Source of the DNA: an uncultured Shinella sp.
Lineage (GTDB): Bacteria > Pseudomonadota > Alphaproteobacteria > Rhizobiales > Rhizobiaceae
Assembly: GCF_946479415.1 (NCBI RefSeq)
Contig: NZ_CAMLFY010000010.1
Coordinates: forward strand, 1 to 64,000
Reading direction: 5' to 3'
DNA: 64,000 bases
This document shows, in pieces, positions 8,553 to 17,768 of the stretch. The notes beneath the pieces were generated by a model. That model was not told the origin of the DNA and did not search any database. It saw nothing but the letters and a program-made list of their open reading frames with translations. The translations under genes were made by a program, and so were the position numbers. The number at the start of each line of letters is the position of its first letter. Position 1 is the first letter of the stretch.

Positions 8553-9671
8553 TCAGTCGTCACCAGATCCCTTCCAGCTTTGGTAGTCAGCTGCCGTGCA
8601 TCCGAAGGGTGCCGGGCCGTCGCCGAAGCGCTTCTGCAATTCACCGCAGCCCCATCGATTGAGGGCCTCGGGCATCATGTTGTTGATGTCCATCCCCGGC
8701 GAATTGTACTGGGAGGGCGCGCTCGTCACATACCAGAGCCAATAACCGAAAACGCCGCCGATGATGAGCAGCACGAGAAGGAGAAACAGGCCTAGTCTCC
8801 GTGCAATCGACATGCCCTTCCTTGCCGTGGCAGGAGAGGCGATTGTGGCCTGTTGGCCTGCGGAGGCCGTGGTTGCGTAGAGCGGGGCGAGCGCGTCGGC
8901 ACGTTCCTGCTGCGACATCTCGATCCGCTCCAGCCGGTCATCCAGCAGAACGGGGAGCGACGTGTCCCCGTGCCAGACGGCAAGAGCAACCGCGTTGCTG
9001 CCGGCGTCGCCGACGATGATCGGCTCCTGTCCGGGCTCGAAGCGTGTGAAGGCGACCCGCTTTGTCTTCCGCTCGCTTATCTTGTCGGCATAGGTGACGG
9101 CCAGACGGTTGCGTTTCCGCTCCATGCCCGTGATCTCGACCGGGATGACGGTAAGGGGGGCAAGGTGCCGCAATTGGCTGCGGACGCGCAGGATGCGCAG
9201 GGTAAAGAAGATCATCGCCAGACCGCCGCCGCCCAGCAGAAGCGTAAACACGGCGAGTGTGATGATCCGGTTCCAGAGCATGTCCAGCCCGAGGCTGATC
9301 GTTGCGAGATCCGGATGATCCGCCGAGATGACAAGGCCGGTTTCGTAATCGCCGGTGTGGAAATCGACGAACATGACCTCGACGTTCTTGTCGTACCGCG
9401 TGCCGCCGTGCTCGTAGGAAAGATCGACCTCGCAGGTGGTGAAGACGGCTTTCCGCGTCGTGCAATTCCCATCAATATTGCCGTTTTCGATGGCGAGCGG
9501 ATTCTGATTGATTTTGTAATCGCGCAGGATGCCCGGACCCTCCGTCACGAGCATGAAAACGGCAATCGCCAACAGGATGGGCGTGGAGAAATAGTAGGCG
9601 AGCGGTGTTGAAATGACCCCGCGCTTCAAAGCGAGAGGGCGGGCGGGAAGTCCGATCGTGGGAAAAGTCAT
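8553..9671 (-). CDS. Membrane protein of unknown function
   Basis: 372 residues with three predicted membrane segments: near residues 23-41 (TPLAYYFSTPILLAIAVFML), near 137-160 (IITLAVFTLLLGGGGLAMIF) and near 285-310 (LGLFLLLVLLIIGGVFGYWL). The first loop (about residues 45-135) is probably periplasmic and carries two cysteines (NCTTRK and FTTCEVD) that could pair; the C-terminal tail has two more (WGCGELQ and PFGCTAA). The layout loosely recalls DUF3592-type proteins, but I cannot assign a family. Start at 9671 (MTFPTIGL) is preferred because the upstream extension to 9755 has no membrane or signal character. Transcribed alone, convergent with the RTX gene and divergent from the ABC importer. 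Confidence 0.7.
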   Translation of the reverse strand: MTFPTIGLPARPLALKRGVISTPLAYYFSTPILLAIAVFMLVTEGPGILRDYKINQNPLAIENGNIDGNCTTRKAVFTTCEVDLSYEHGGTRYDKNVEVMFVDFHTGDYETGLVISADHPDLATISLGLDMLWNRIITLAVFTLLLGGGGLAMIFFTLRILRVRSQLRHLAPLTVIPVEITGMERKRNRLAVTYADKISERKTKRVAFTRFEPGQEPIIVGDAGSNAVALAVWHGDTSLPVLLDDRLERIEMSQQERADALAPLYATTASAGQQATIASPATARKGMSIARRLGLFLLLVLLIIGGVFGYWLWYVTSAPSQYNSPGMDINNMMPEALNRWGCGELQKRFGDGPAPFGCTAADYQSWKGSGDD

Positions 9672-9973
9672 GATTTGCCTGAAATGATTTCGCTTAGGGG
9701 TGCCGGCGGATAAGGGACGGCGGACGCTTCCGAAAAATTCGAAAGGAAACGGCATTAAACGAACAAGTGGCGCTTCGGGCCGGTTTATACCGTCGAGCAG
9801 TATGCCCCCAGGCTATTGCGAGAGGCTCGTTTGGGCGCGCAAGCGGACAATCCTTAACTGATGCCCGCATCCGTCCGGCGTCATCCGGAAATGGCCTTGT
9901 GGCAACGGGCCTTGTCACATCGCTGTCAATCTACGGGGATAGGGGAGCGCAGAAACTCCCGAAAGGATGCTCC
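9672..9973. other. Divergent intergenic region upstream of the ABC importer
   Basis: About 300 bases with no supported gene. A reading frame continues upstream of the binding-protein start to 9767 but is basic and lacks a ribosome site. It must hold promoters for both flanking genes; a TTGTCA near 9913 is the only -35-like element and its partner is poor. No TPP-riboswitch core was seen. Confidence 0.35.
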
Positions 9974-10948
9974 ATGAACGCCCTGGTTTCCGCCGCCGCC
10001 CTCTTCGCTGCAAGCTTCGCTATCCCGGCCTCAGCCGCAAATCTGGTGCTTTATACCAGCCAGCCGAATGAGGACGCGCAGGCGACCGTCGATGGCTTTA
10101 TGGCCGCCAATCCCGACATCAAGCTTGAGTTCGTGCGAGACGGCACGCCAAAGATCATGGCCAAGCTCCAGGCGGAGATCGCTGCCGGCAACCCGGTCGC
10201 CGATCTCCTGCTGATTGCCGATGCTGTAACGCTCGAGCGCCTCAAGCAGGATGGCAAGCTGCTCGCCTATATGTCACCAGAAGCGGTCGACTATGATGCC
10301 ATCCTCTATGACAAGGACGGTTATTACTATTCGACCAAGCTTATTACGACCGGTATCGTCTACAACACATCGGCCTCCACGAAGCCGACGAGCTGGCAGG
10401 ATCTGGTCAAGCCGGAAACCAAGGGCCTCGCGACCATGCCGAGCCCGCTGACCTCGGGCGCAGCCCTCATCCACGCTCAGACGCTGACGGCCGTCGATGG
10501 CCTCGGCTGGGACTATTACAAGGCGCTTGCCGAAAACGGCACGACGGCTGCGGGCGGCAACGGCGCGGTTCTCAAGGCCGTAGCCTCGGGCGAAAAGGCT
10601 TATGGCATGGTCGTGGACTATATGCCGATCCGTGAGAAGGCAAAGGGCGCGCCGGTCGAGTTCGTCTTCCCGAAGGAAGGCGTTTCTGCGGTTACCGAGC
10701 CGGTCGGCATCCTGGCCTCCTCCAAGAATGCCGAGGCGGCCAAGAAGTTCGTCGACTATGTTCTCTCCGCGGAAGGCCAGGAAGGTTTCGTCAAGCTCGG
10801 CTATATCCCGGCGCGCAAGGGTATCGCCATGCCCGAAGGTTTTCCGGCACGCGAGACGATCCGCGTCCTGCCGCTTGATGCTGCAACGGCTTTGAAGAAC
10901 ACCGACGCCGACCTGAAGACCTTCTCAGGCTATTTCGGTTCGAACTGA
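9974..10948 (+). CDS. ABC importer periplasmic binding protein (iron/2-aminoethylphosphonate class)
   Basis: 324 residues with a Sec signal peptide (MNALVSAAALFAASFAIPASA, cleaved after ASA) followed by NLVLYTSQPNEDAQ, the start typical of type 2 periplasmic binding proteins of the FbpA/AfuA/PhnS group. GIVYNTS and GAALIHAQTLTA match ligand-cleft segments of that group. Substrate could be ferric ion, 2-aminoethylphosphonate or a related anion; sequence reading alone does not decide, and no phosphonate-degrading gene is adjacent. Start is supported by AAGGA at 9963-9967. First gene of a three-gene importer operon; the permease begins 16 bases after the stop. Confidence 0.85.
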   Translation: MNALVSAAALFAASFAIPASAANLVLYTSQPNEDAQATVDGFMAANPDIKLEFVRDGTPKIMAKLQAEIAAGNPVADLLLIADAVTLERLKQDGKLLAYMSPEAVDYDAILYDKDGYYYSTKLITTGIVYNTSASTKPTSWQDLVKPETKGLATMPSPLTSGAALIHAQTLTAVDGLGWDYYKALAENGTTAAGGNGAVLKAVASGEKAYGMVVDYMPIREKAKGAPVEFVFPKEGVSAVTEPVGILASSKNAEAAKKFVDYVLSAEGQEGFVKLGYIPARKGIAMPEGFPARETIRVLPLDAATALKNTDADLKTFSGYFGSN

Positions 10949-10964
10949 GGCGCTAAGCCCTTTC

Positions 10965-12659
10965 ATGCGCGGTTATGTTCGCCCAGGAAACAGCCAGCCC
11001 GCCTGGCTGTTTTCATTCATCGTCAGCGTCGTTCTCGTTCTCAGCGTGCTGCCGCTTGCGCGGCTTGCGATGGCGGGCATTGCCGCCTTTGCGGCCGACG
11101 GCGCGCTCGACATGTTCTCCGACGCCGCCCTCTGGTCGGCCATCTATTACACGCTGGTCACTGCCGTGATCGGCACCTTGATCTCGCTGGTCATTGGCAC
11201 GCTCTTCGCTTTCCTCCTCACGCTGACCGATGTTCCAGGCAGGGGAGCGCTCGGCTTTCTTTTCGTGCTGCCGATGATGATCCCGCCACAGGTGACGGCG
11301 CTTGCCTGGGTGCAGATATCAGGCCCTTCCAGCCCCCTCCTGAAGGCGCTGCACATCGCTCCGCCTCTCGGCTCGCCGCAGCCTCTCTATTCTGCGGGCG
11401 GTATTGCTCTGCTCTACGGCGTACAGCATGCGCCGCTCGTCTATCTCGCCCTTCGTGCGGGACTGATGAGCGTACCGCGTGACGGCATAGAAGCGGCACG
11501 CCTGTCGGGTGCTTCGCCCTTTCGCACGTTCCGGGATATTGTGCTGCCGTTGGCGCTGCCGGGGATGATTGCAGGCGCCGCGATCGCCTTCGTCTCCTGC
11601 ATCGGCAATTTCGGTATTCCCGCGATCCTTGGCATCCCGGCGTCGATCTATACGCTGGCGACGCTGATCTTCACGAAATTTTCCGCTTTCACCGATCGCA
11701 CCTTCGGCGACGTCGCCATGCTTTCCGGCATCATTGCCCTTGTTTCCGTAGCGGGGCTTGCCGTGCAGGAGCGAGTGCTGAGCGGCCGCGACTATCGCAT
11801 CCTCGGTCAGTCGGGTGCGACAATGTCCTTTCCCATCGGCCGGTGGCGTTTCGTCTTCGCGCCCTTGCTGGTGGTCCTGCTGTTTTTCATGCTGGTCGCC
11901 CCGTTCCTTGCGCTGGTCGCGGGCGCACTGGTTCCGGCATATGGCGTGCCGCTGACTTTTCAGACGATATCTTTCAGCGCCTTTCAAGAGGTGCTTGTGC
12001 GGCAGGCGGTCACGCGGACCGCCTTCGCCAACTCGCTGTTTCTTGCGACGGTTACCGCTCTTGGCCTCCTAGCCCTCTCGATGCTTGCGGGTTACGTGTT
12101 GACCAGAAGGCGCGATGCTGCTTCGCGCCTTATAGCGAGCTTCATCGAAACCTCCTATGCGCTTCCCGGCATCGTCGTGGCGATTGCTTTCATCCTTGTC
12201 TTCGCGGCCCCGCTGCCGGTCTTCAACGCGACGCTTTATGGAACCATCTGGATCATCCTCCTGGCCTATTTCGCGAGCTTCTTTGCGGTCAGCTTGAAAC
12301 CGGTCGTCAGCGCCTATCGGCAACTGGATCCAGCGCTGGAGGAGGCCGCGCGGCTTGCCGGAGCGGGTTTCTTCCTGCGCCTGAGGGATGTTCTCGTTCC
12401 GCTCGTCGCGCCCGCGGCGGGGGCATCCGTCATTCTCGTCTTTCTCATCGCCTGCAATGAACTGACTGTCTCGGCGCTGCTATGGTCCGCCGGCACGCAA
12501 ACACTCGGCGTTGTCATCTATAATCTCGATGACAGCGGCAGCTCCGATGCCGCGTCGGCCCTTTCCGTGCTCGTCGTCTTGATGGTCGTCGTCATGATGC
12601 TTTTGTTGGAAGGATTGGCAAAACACCTGCCGAAAGGATCGGTGCCATGGCGAAGCTGA
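10965..12659 (+). CDS. ABC importer permease, fused two-half type
   Basis: 564-residue inner-membrane protein with two homologous permease halves (about residues 60-275 and 345-550), each with six or so membrane segments and an EAA-type cytoplasmic loop: first half GIEAARLSGASPFRTFRDIVLPLALPG, second half ALEEAARLAGAGFFLRLRDVLVPL. This double-length design is that of FbpB/SfuB/ThiP-class permeases, where one polypeptide replaces the dimer. It lies 16 bases after the binding protein and its 3' end overlaps the ATPase start by 13 bases, so the three are translated together. Confidence 0.9.
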   Translation: MRGYVRPGNSQPAWLFSFIVSVVLVLSVLPLARLAMAGIAAFAADGALDMFSDAALWSAIYYTLVTAVIGTLISLVIGTLFAFLLTLTDVPGRGALGFLFVLPMMIPPQVTALAWVQISGPSSPLLKALHIAPPLGSPQPLYSAGGIALLYGVQHAPLVYLALRAGLMSVPRDGIEAARLSGASPFRTFRDIVLPLALPGMIAGAAIAFVSCIGNFGIPAILGIPASIYTLATLIFTKFSAFTDRTFGDVAMLSGIIALVSVAGLAVQERVLSGRDYRILGQSGATMSFPIGRWRFVFAPLLVVLLFFMLVAPFLALVAGALVPAYGVPLTFQTISFSAFQEVLVRQAVTRTAFANSLFLATVTALGLLALSMLAGYVLTRRRDAASRLIASFIETSYALPGIVVAIAFILVFAAPLPVFNATLYGTIWIILLAYFASFFAVSLKPVVSAYRQLDPALEEAARLAGAGFFLRLRDVLVPLVAPAAGASVILVFLIACNELTVSALLWSAGTQTLGVVIYNLDDSGSSDAASALSVLVVLMVVVMMLLLEGLAKHLPKGSVPWRS

Positions 12660-13678
12660 TTTTCAACAATGTCAGCAAGGATTTTGGCATTGGCCGGCCT
12701 GCCGTGAGCAATCTGTCGCTTGATGTGCGAGAGGGCAGCTTCCTGGCATTGCTTGGCCCTTCGGGCTGCGGCAAGACGACCGTGCTGCGCATGGTCGCCG
12801 GCTTCGAGACCCCCACCGACGGCGCGATCTTTCTGGGGGAGCGATTGGTGGCCGATGCTACACAATCTCTGCCGCCGGAGCGGCGCAACATGGCGATGGT
12901 CTTTCAGTCCTACGCGCTGTGGCCGCATATGAGCGTGGCGGACAATGTCGGCTATCCGCTCAAGGTGCGCGGTGTTTCGAAGGATGCCTATCGCAGCCGG
13001 ATCCGCGAAGCACTCGACGCGGTGCGTCTCGCCGATCTTGCCGAACGCCGTCCCTCTGACCTCTCCGGCGGCCAGCGCCAGCGGGTGGCTCTGGCGCGCT
13101 GCCTCGTCACCCAGCCTGATGTGGTGCTTCTCGATGAGCCGTTGGCCAACCTCGATCGCCATCTGCGACAGGAAATGGAGGAAACGTTCCGGGACTTCCA
13201 TCAACGGTCCGGCGCCACGATGGTCTATGTCACGCATGATCAGAGCGAGGCCATGGCGCTTTCTACCGATATAGCGGTCATGTCCGAGGGCAAGCTCCTT
13301 CAGGTAGCACCTCCGGAAGCGTTGTACGCGCGTCCGAACGGCCGTCTTGTCGGCGGCCTGATTGGTCGCGGCGCCATTCTGTCGATCCCGGCATCTGAAT
13401 TGGTGGACAGAACACTCGAATGGGCCACCTTGCGTATGGCCTTGGAAGCACCCGTGCCGAATGGCCAGCCGGCTATGGATATTCTCGTTCGTCCAGAGAA
13501 TGTTCATCTCGACGGCGAGGGGATCGCCGCCCGCGTCCGATCATCGTTCTACGAAGGTGAGCGCTATAGCCTGACGCTGGAATTGGCGAATGGGCAAACC
13601 CTTCGCGCCTTCAGCCGCCACGCGTCGAAGCCGGGTGACATATTGGGTGTGATCGTCGCGTCCGCCTGGCGACTGTAG
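12647..13678 (+). CDS. ABC importer ATPase (FbpC/PotA-like)
   Basis: 343-residue nucleotide-binding subunit. Walker A GPSGCGKTT at residues 37-45, Q-loop FQSYALWPH, signature LSGGQRQRVALAR near 140, Walker B VVLLDEP, and a switch His in YVTHDQSEAM. The C-terminal 110 residues form a TOBE-like regulatory domain (VRPENVHLDGEG). Start overlaps the permease gene by 13 bases. It would power import of the ligand bound by the product of 9974-10948. Substrate assignment (iron or phosphonate) is inference from the whole operon. Confidence 0.9.
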   Translation: MAKLIFNNVSKDFGIGRPAVSNLSLDVREGSFLALLGPSGCGKTTVLRMVAGFETPTDGAIFLGERLVADATQSLPPERRNMAMVFQSYALWPHMSVADNVGYPLKVRGVSKDAYRSRIREALDAVRLADLAERRPSDLSGGQRQRVALARCLVTQPDVVLLDEPLANLDRHLRQEMEETFRDFHQRSGATMVYVTHDQSEAMALSTDIAVMSEGKLLQVAPPEALYARPNGRLVGGLIGRGAILSIPASELVDRTLEWATLRMALEAPVPNGQPAMDILVRPENVHLDGEGIAARVRSSFYEGERYSLTLELANGQTLRAFSRHASKPGDILGVIVASAWRL

Positions 13679-13771
13679 ATTTGCTCGAAGATCTGGAATG
13701 CGGCTCTTCGGGGCCGCAATCTGCCCTACGGGTGTCCACATTGCCCAAGAGTGATGTGCAACGTGCTGAAA

Positions 13772-15454
13772 TTACCCAAACTTCTGCCGCGTCCAGTCGT
13801 CTAGCCGCTCGCTCAGTTGCTGGCGTTGGTCGTCTGAAAACGAGCGGACGATGTCCTGAAGCTGTTTCAGGGCGTCCTCACGCCCCTCGCGCGAGGCGAG
13901 GGTATACCAGAACGCCGCTTCCATCGGGTCCGGCTTCACGCCCTTTCCCTCGTTGTAGATATTTCCGAGATTGATATAGGCGGCGACGGCGCCGAGCCTG
14001 GCCGCACGAAGGAAGATGTCGCGTGCGATCGTGTTGTCTTGCTTGAGGCCGGTGCCCTGCATGTAAAGCGTGGCCAGATTGACCATGGCGTTGCGATCGC
14101 CGAGGTTCGTTCCGCGCTGGAAGAAGTCGATGGCCTTGGGGACATCGACCTTCGTTCCGAAACCGTTGAGGTGTATGAGCCCGATCTTGTCGAGTGCGGA
14201 TGACCAGTTTTGGTCTCCTGCCAATGTCAGCCACTTCAGCGCCTGCTTGTAATCCTGCTTCACGCCCTGGCCTTGCATATACATATACCCGACATTGCTC
14301 TGGTCTTCGACGTGACCAAGTTCGGCGGCATGCAGATACAGCTCGAAAGCCTTCGACAGGTCCTTTTCGACACCAAGACCCTTGCGATAGAGGTTGCCCA
14401 TATTGTGATAGGCGGCGAGATTGCCGGCCTTCATCGCAACTTCGTTGAGTTTCCGCGCCTCGTCACCGCGCCCCGCCTTGTCGAGCGCCCGGGCCAAAAG
14501 CGTTTTGAACCGCATGGTCGAGGGATCCTGCTTGATCGCCGCCTCGCAGGCCGGGATGGCGACATTTGGATCCAGATTGGCGTAATCGACGCTCGGCCCG
14601 ATCCGCTCGGGATCAGAGGGATGTGCGGCGGCGAGATCGCAAGGTGTTGCTTCGATGATAGCCTTTTCGCCGGCTTGCGGCTGCAAGACGATATCGGAAA
14701 TCAGCGACGAGTTTTCCCAGGGAAGCTGCTTGCCTTGCGTGGCCTTCACGACCTGGGCGCGGGCGCGCTTGAAGACGGATTCGATCGATTGTCCGGGTTC
14801 CACCAGCGCTGCTGCAAGCGCCGTCGTATAAGGACTGTTCTTGCCGTCGCCATCCTGCGCGACCGAGCCCGGCGACGTCGAAAAGGCGATCAAGGTCCCG
14901 ATCTTGTTGCTTTCGATGCGCGCAAGGCCGCGCGTCGGTGCGCCGCCGATCGACCGGCTGACGCTCTGGAACGGATTGTCCCGGCAGGCGTCGAGAATGA
15001 AGATCAGCGAGCCCGCCTGAGAGGTCTCGAACTGCCGCACCACTTCGTTTGCCGCGATCGTGAACCAGGGCAGGTCATCGACCGATTTCAGGGCGGCATC
15101 GACCGGAATAAGGTAGTTTTCCTCATTCGCCTGTACGCCATGCCCGGCAAAATAGATCACCACGATGTCGTTGGGCTGAATTCGCCCGCGAAAATCAACC
15201 ATTGCGCGGCCCATCGCGGACTTGTCCGCGTTGATGACCGTGGTCACGTCAAACCCCACTTTACGCAGGGAAGCGGATATAAGCTCGGCGTCGGCGATGG
15301 AGTTCTTCAATAAAGGCAACGACTTATATGTCATGTTGCCGATCACGAGCGCGATCTTGCGGCCCGTCTTATCGTTTTCCGCTGCAAAGACGCTGCTGCA
15401 AAAAATGATGAGGACAACCAGAACAGACGACATCAGGAATCTGATGAATTTCAC
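13772..15454 (-). CDS. Caspase-like (peptidase C14) protein with Sel1 repeats
   Basis: 560 residues. A signal peptide or N-terminal anchor (residues 1-24, ending FAA) precedes a caspase p20-like domain (about 31-260) with the catalytic pair visible: His105 in YFAGHG and Cys157 in LDACRDNPF. From about 340 on there are at least five Sel1-type repeats (e.g. AYHNMGNLYRKGLGVEKD, MVNLATLYMQGTGLKQD), which usually bind proteins. The protein is therefore probably exported and acts in the periplasm or envelope; substrates are unknown. GTG start at 15454 has AGAGG eight bases upstream. It follows the small lipoprotein gene by 40 bases on the same strand, so the two are likely co-transcribed. Convergent with the ABC importer. 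Confidence 0.9.
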   Translation of the reverse strand: MKFIRFLMSSVLVVLIIFCSSVFAAENDKTGRKIALVIGNMTYKSLPLLKNSIADAELISASLRKVGFDVTTVINADKSAMGRAMVDFRGRIQPNDIVVIYFAGHGVQANEENYLIPVDAALKSVDDLPWFTIAANEVVRQFETSQAGSLIFILDACRDNPFQSVSRSIGGAPTRGLARIESNKIGTLIAFSTSPGSVAQDGDGKNSPYTTALAAALVEPGQSIESVFKRARAQVVKATQGKQLPWENSSLISDIVLQPQAGEKAIIEATPCDLAAAHPSDPERIGPSVDYANLDPNVAIPACEAAIKQDPSTMRFKTLLARALDKAGRGDEARKLNEVAMKAGNLAAYHNMGNLYRKGLGVEKDLSKAFELYLHAAELGHVEDQSNVGYMYMQGQGVKQDYKQALKWLTLAGDQNWSSALDKIGLIHLNGFGTKVDVPKAIDFFQRGTNLGDRNAMVNLATLYMQGTGLKQDNTIARDIFLRAARLGAVAAYINLGNIYNEGKGVKPDPMEAAFWYTLASREGREDALKQLQDIVRSFSDDQRQQLSERLDDWTRQKFG

Positions 15455-15494
15455 TGGACGACCTCTTCATCTGGGCGCGGAACCAAGAGACGCG

Positions 15495-15710
15495 TCAATA
15501 GTTGGATTTTCCCTCGCCGCTGGTGGAAACGTGCCTCTTCTTCTGCCGAGGCTGTTTCTGCTTCGGCTCGACGCAGCGCTGGTTGACCACGCCTTCACTG
15601 GTGTTGCAGATTTCAGGCTTACCGGCGGATGTCTCGCACCCGCTCAAGACCGCGGTTCCTGCCAGCATGGCGACCAGAGCTGTTATTTTACCCGTCAAAA
15701 ACTTCGTCAT
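15495..15710 (-). CDS. Small lipoprotein
   Basis: 71 residues. N-terminal MTKFLTGKITALVAMLAGTA leads to lipobox LSGC at about residues 22-25, so the mature protein would start with a lipidated Cys. The mature part is about 46 residues, basic at the end (KQKQPRQKKRH), with two further cysteines (EICNTS and NQRCVE) that could form a disulfide. Start at 15710 is chosen over 15752 because it puts the signal sequence at the N-terminus. Encoded directly upstream of the caspase-like gene; a joint envelope role is suggested only by position. Confidence 0.75.
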   Translation of the reverse strand: MTKFLTGKITALVAMLAGTAVLSGCETSAGKPEICNTSEGVVNQRCVEPKQKQPRQKKRHVSTSGEGKSNY

Positions 15711-16026
15711 AATGCACCGAGTAACGAGAGGGAAAGTACATATGGACGTCAAGGTAAATTGCGTATCTTCTAATGGATTGTGCTAAGCGAAACCCTTTCT
15801 GTCAACCGGAAAGACATCGCCGACGGCCTTCGGAATGGCAGAAAATGGGTGGAAATCTTCAGTCCGTGGCGAAGCTTCGATACCCTTGCCGGCATGGAAA
15901 TACGCCGCCGCTACTGTCCTGCAATTGTAGAATTCCCGATCCGCATATAGCGTTGCTTTTGCAGGCGCAGTTCGGATCGCGCGACAAGCCTGTCGGGCAG
16001 GATGACGAGGAATTCCGGGGGGCCGT
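15711..16026. other. Divergent intergenic region, lipoprotein / heparinase-like gene
   Basis: About 315 bases without a supported gene. It must contain promoters for the lipoprotein-caspase pair (minus) and the heparinase-like operon (plus). An alternative ATG for the heparinase-like product sits at 16002 in the wrong frame, separated by a run of six G at 16017-16022. Confidence 0.4.
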
Positions 16027-17736
16027 TTGCTGTTTCTGAAGGGCGATGATGCCAAAGCGCTTCGGCAGCGCGCGCTGCAGGATCCGTTGGCGGCAAACTT
16101 GGCGCAAGCTGTCGTGGGCCAAGCGCAGGCAATCCTGTCCGAGCCGGTCATCGAGCGCCGTTTCGAGGCCGGGCGTCCCGTCATGCTACCCACATCGCGG
16201 CTGATGGCAGACCGCGCCTTCGTTTTGGGTATCGCGTTTTTTCTGACCGGTGGCCAGATTTATCGGCGGCGGCTGATTGACGAGATGCTGGCGGTTTCGG
16301 CCTTTCCCGACTGGAACATGACGCATTTCATCGATGCCGCCGAGATGCTGGCCGCCGTTGCGATCGGCCGCGACTGGTGCGCGCCGTTGCTCACTACTGG
16401 AGAGAAGCGTGTCATCGACACGGCGATGGTCGAATTTGCGATGAAGCCGGGGCTTTATTCGTTGATCGACAGTCCGAAATGGCCGCGGATACGGACCAAC
16501 TGGAATATCGTTTGTAGTGCCAGCCTGATCATCGGCGCCCTTGTTGTCGATGACACTCACCAGGAGATCAGTACTGACGTCCTCGAACGGGCTTGCGCTG
16601 CCATCCAGATTGGGCTCGCGGCCTATGGTCGCGATGGCGGTTGGCCTGAGGGCGCCGGTTATTGGGAATATGCGACCCGCTTTGCCGTTCTGGCCTTTGC
16701 CGCACTGGAGAGCAGGGGCTGTACCCTGTTGAAAATCGAGAATTTTCCGGCGCTTCTCGACACTTGGCGGTTCGGGCGGGCACTGACCGCGCCCTCAGGC
16801 CTGGTCTTCGATTCCGGCGACAGTCTTGCCCTTGGCCGGCGGCTGCCGGTCTATGGCTGGCTTGCGAACAGAAGCGCCGATGCCGGTGCTGCCGATTGGC
16901 AATGGCGAGCGCCGGGAGATCGTCATCCTCTCGACCTGCTATGGTTCGCGCCCGCTCCGATTGGGATTGCAGAAGCACGATCGGATGTCGAAGTCTTTCG
17001 CGATGCCGGCTACGCGGTGGTGGCAGGAGAGGGTGGCACCTATCTCGCGGTCCGCGGCGGGTCGAACCGTACCAACCACGCCCATCTCGATCTCGGCACC
17101 TTCATCCTGGAATGCGACGGCGTCAGGTTCGCCAGCGATCTTGGACGGGAAGATTATGCGGTGCCGGGCTACTTTAAGGCCGAGACCCGTTTTACCCATT
17201 TCCGTACCCGCACCCGCGCCCACAATACGATAGGTTTTGCCGGACGCGATCAGTCGCTCGATGCCCGCGCCGACTTTGTTGAATGCGAAGGTGAGAGACA
17301 GATCGCCTGCCATATCCGCGACCCGGATGCGCCTTACGAGCATTTCCGCGCTTTCAAGGTCCTGAATGACAGGTCCGTCATCGTCATCGACCGTCTGCGG
17401 CCTGCCAAGGAGATGACGACACCCGTCGAGATCATGTGGAATCTCTACACGCAGGCGGTCGTGCGCGCGGGTGAAGCGAGCCTGGAACTGACGATCGGCG
17501 ACAAGACGATGTACCTTGCCATTCAACAGCCGGAAAAGGCTTCGTTGACCGTCGAAACAGTTTCGGAATTGGGGTCCGGGGCGCATGCCTTCAATCGTAT
17601 TTCGCTGCGGTTGGAAGCGTCGCGCGACGTTACGATTGCCGCGATCTTTTCAGGCACGCCGGCTCATGATGGAACAGCCGAGATAGACGGTCTTGACCGG
17701 TGGCTTGAAGAAGTGATGCAGCCGGCCCTAGTGTAG
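16027..17736 (+). CDS. Heparinase II/III-like polysaccharide lyase family protein
   Basis: 569 residues. The N-terminal half is alpha-helical with an incomplete alpha/alpha toroid (RTNWNIVCSASLIIGAL, YGRDGGWPEGAGYWEY). The C-terminal half is a beta-sandwich holding the family signature NRTNHAHLDLGTFILECDG, then FTHFRTRTRAHNTI. Such proteins cleave or bind uronic-acid-rich polysaccharides; many rhizobial members sit in surface-glycan loci. No signal peptide is visible, which favours cytoplasmic action or a missing N-terminus. The frame opens after a stop at 16003-16005; TTG 16027 is taken as start, but the region before it looks frameshifted. First gene of a three-gene operon with the small protein and glycosyltransferase that follow (32-base gap). 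Confidence 0.8.
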   Translation: MLFLKGDDAKALRQRALQDPLAANLAQAVVGQAQAILSEPVIERRFEAGRPVMLPTSRLMADRAFVLGIAFFLTGGQIYRRRLIDEMLAVSAFPDWNMTHFIDAAEMLAAVAIGRDWCAPLLTTGEKRVIDTAMVEFAMKPGLYSLIDSPKWPRIRTNWNIVCSASLIIGALVVDDTHQEISTDVLERACAAIQIGLAAYGRDGGWPEGAGYWEYATRFAVLAFAALESRGCTLLKIENFPALLDTWRFGRALTAPSGLVFDSGDSLALGRRLPVYGWLANRSADAGAADWQWRAPGDRHPLDLLWFAPAPIGIAEARSDVEVFRDAGYAVVAGEGGTYLAVRGGSNRTNHAHLDLGTFILECDGVRFASDLGREDYAVPGYFKAETRFTHFRTRTRAHNTIGFAGRDQSLDARADFVECEGERQIACHIRDPDAPYEHFRAFKVLNDRSVIVIDRLRPAKEMTTPVEIMWNLYTQAVVRAGEASLELTIGDKTMYLAIQQPEKASLTVETVSELGSGAHAFNRISLRLEASRDVTIAAIFSGTPAHDGTAEIDGLDRWLEEVMQPALV

Positions 17737-17768
17737 AAATCGGAGCCCGCTCATGGAGGAGGCCGAGG

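Noticed and set aside
9672..9973. TPP riboswitch upstream of the ABC importer, since the permease resembles ThiP-class proteins
   Set aside because: The conserved riboswitch core is not found in the leader, and the binding protein is of the iron/phosphonate type.
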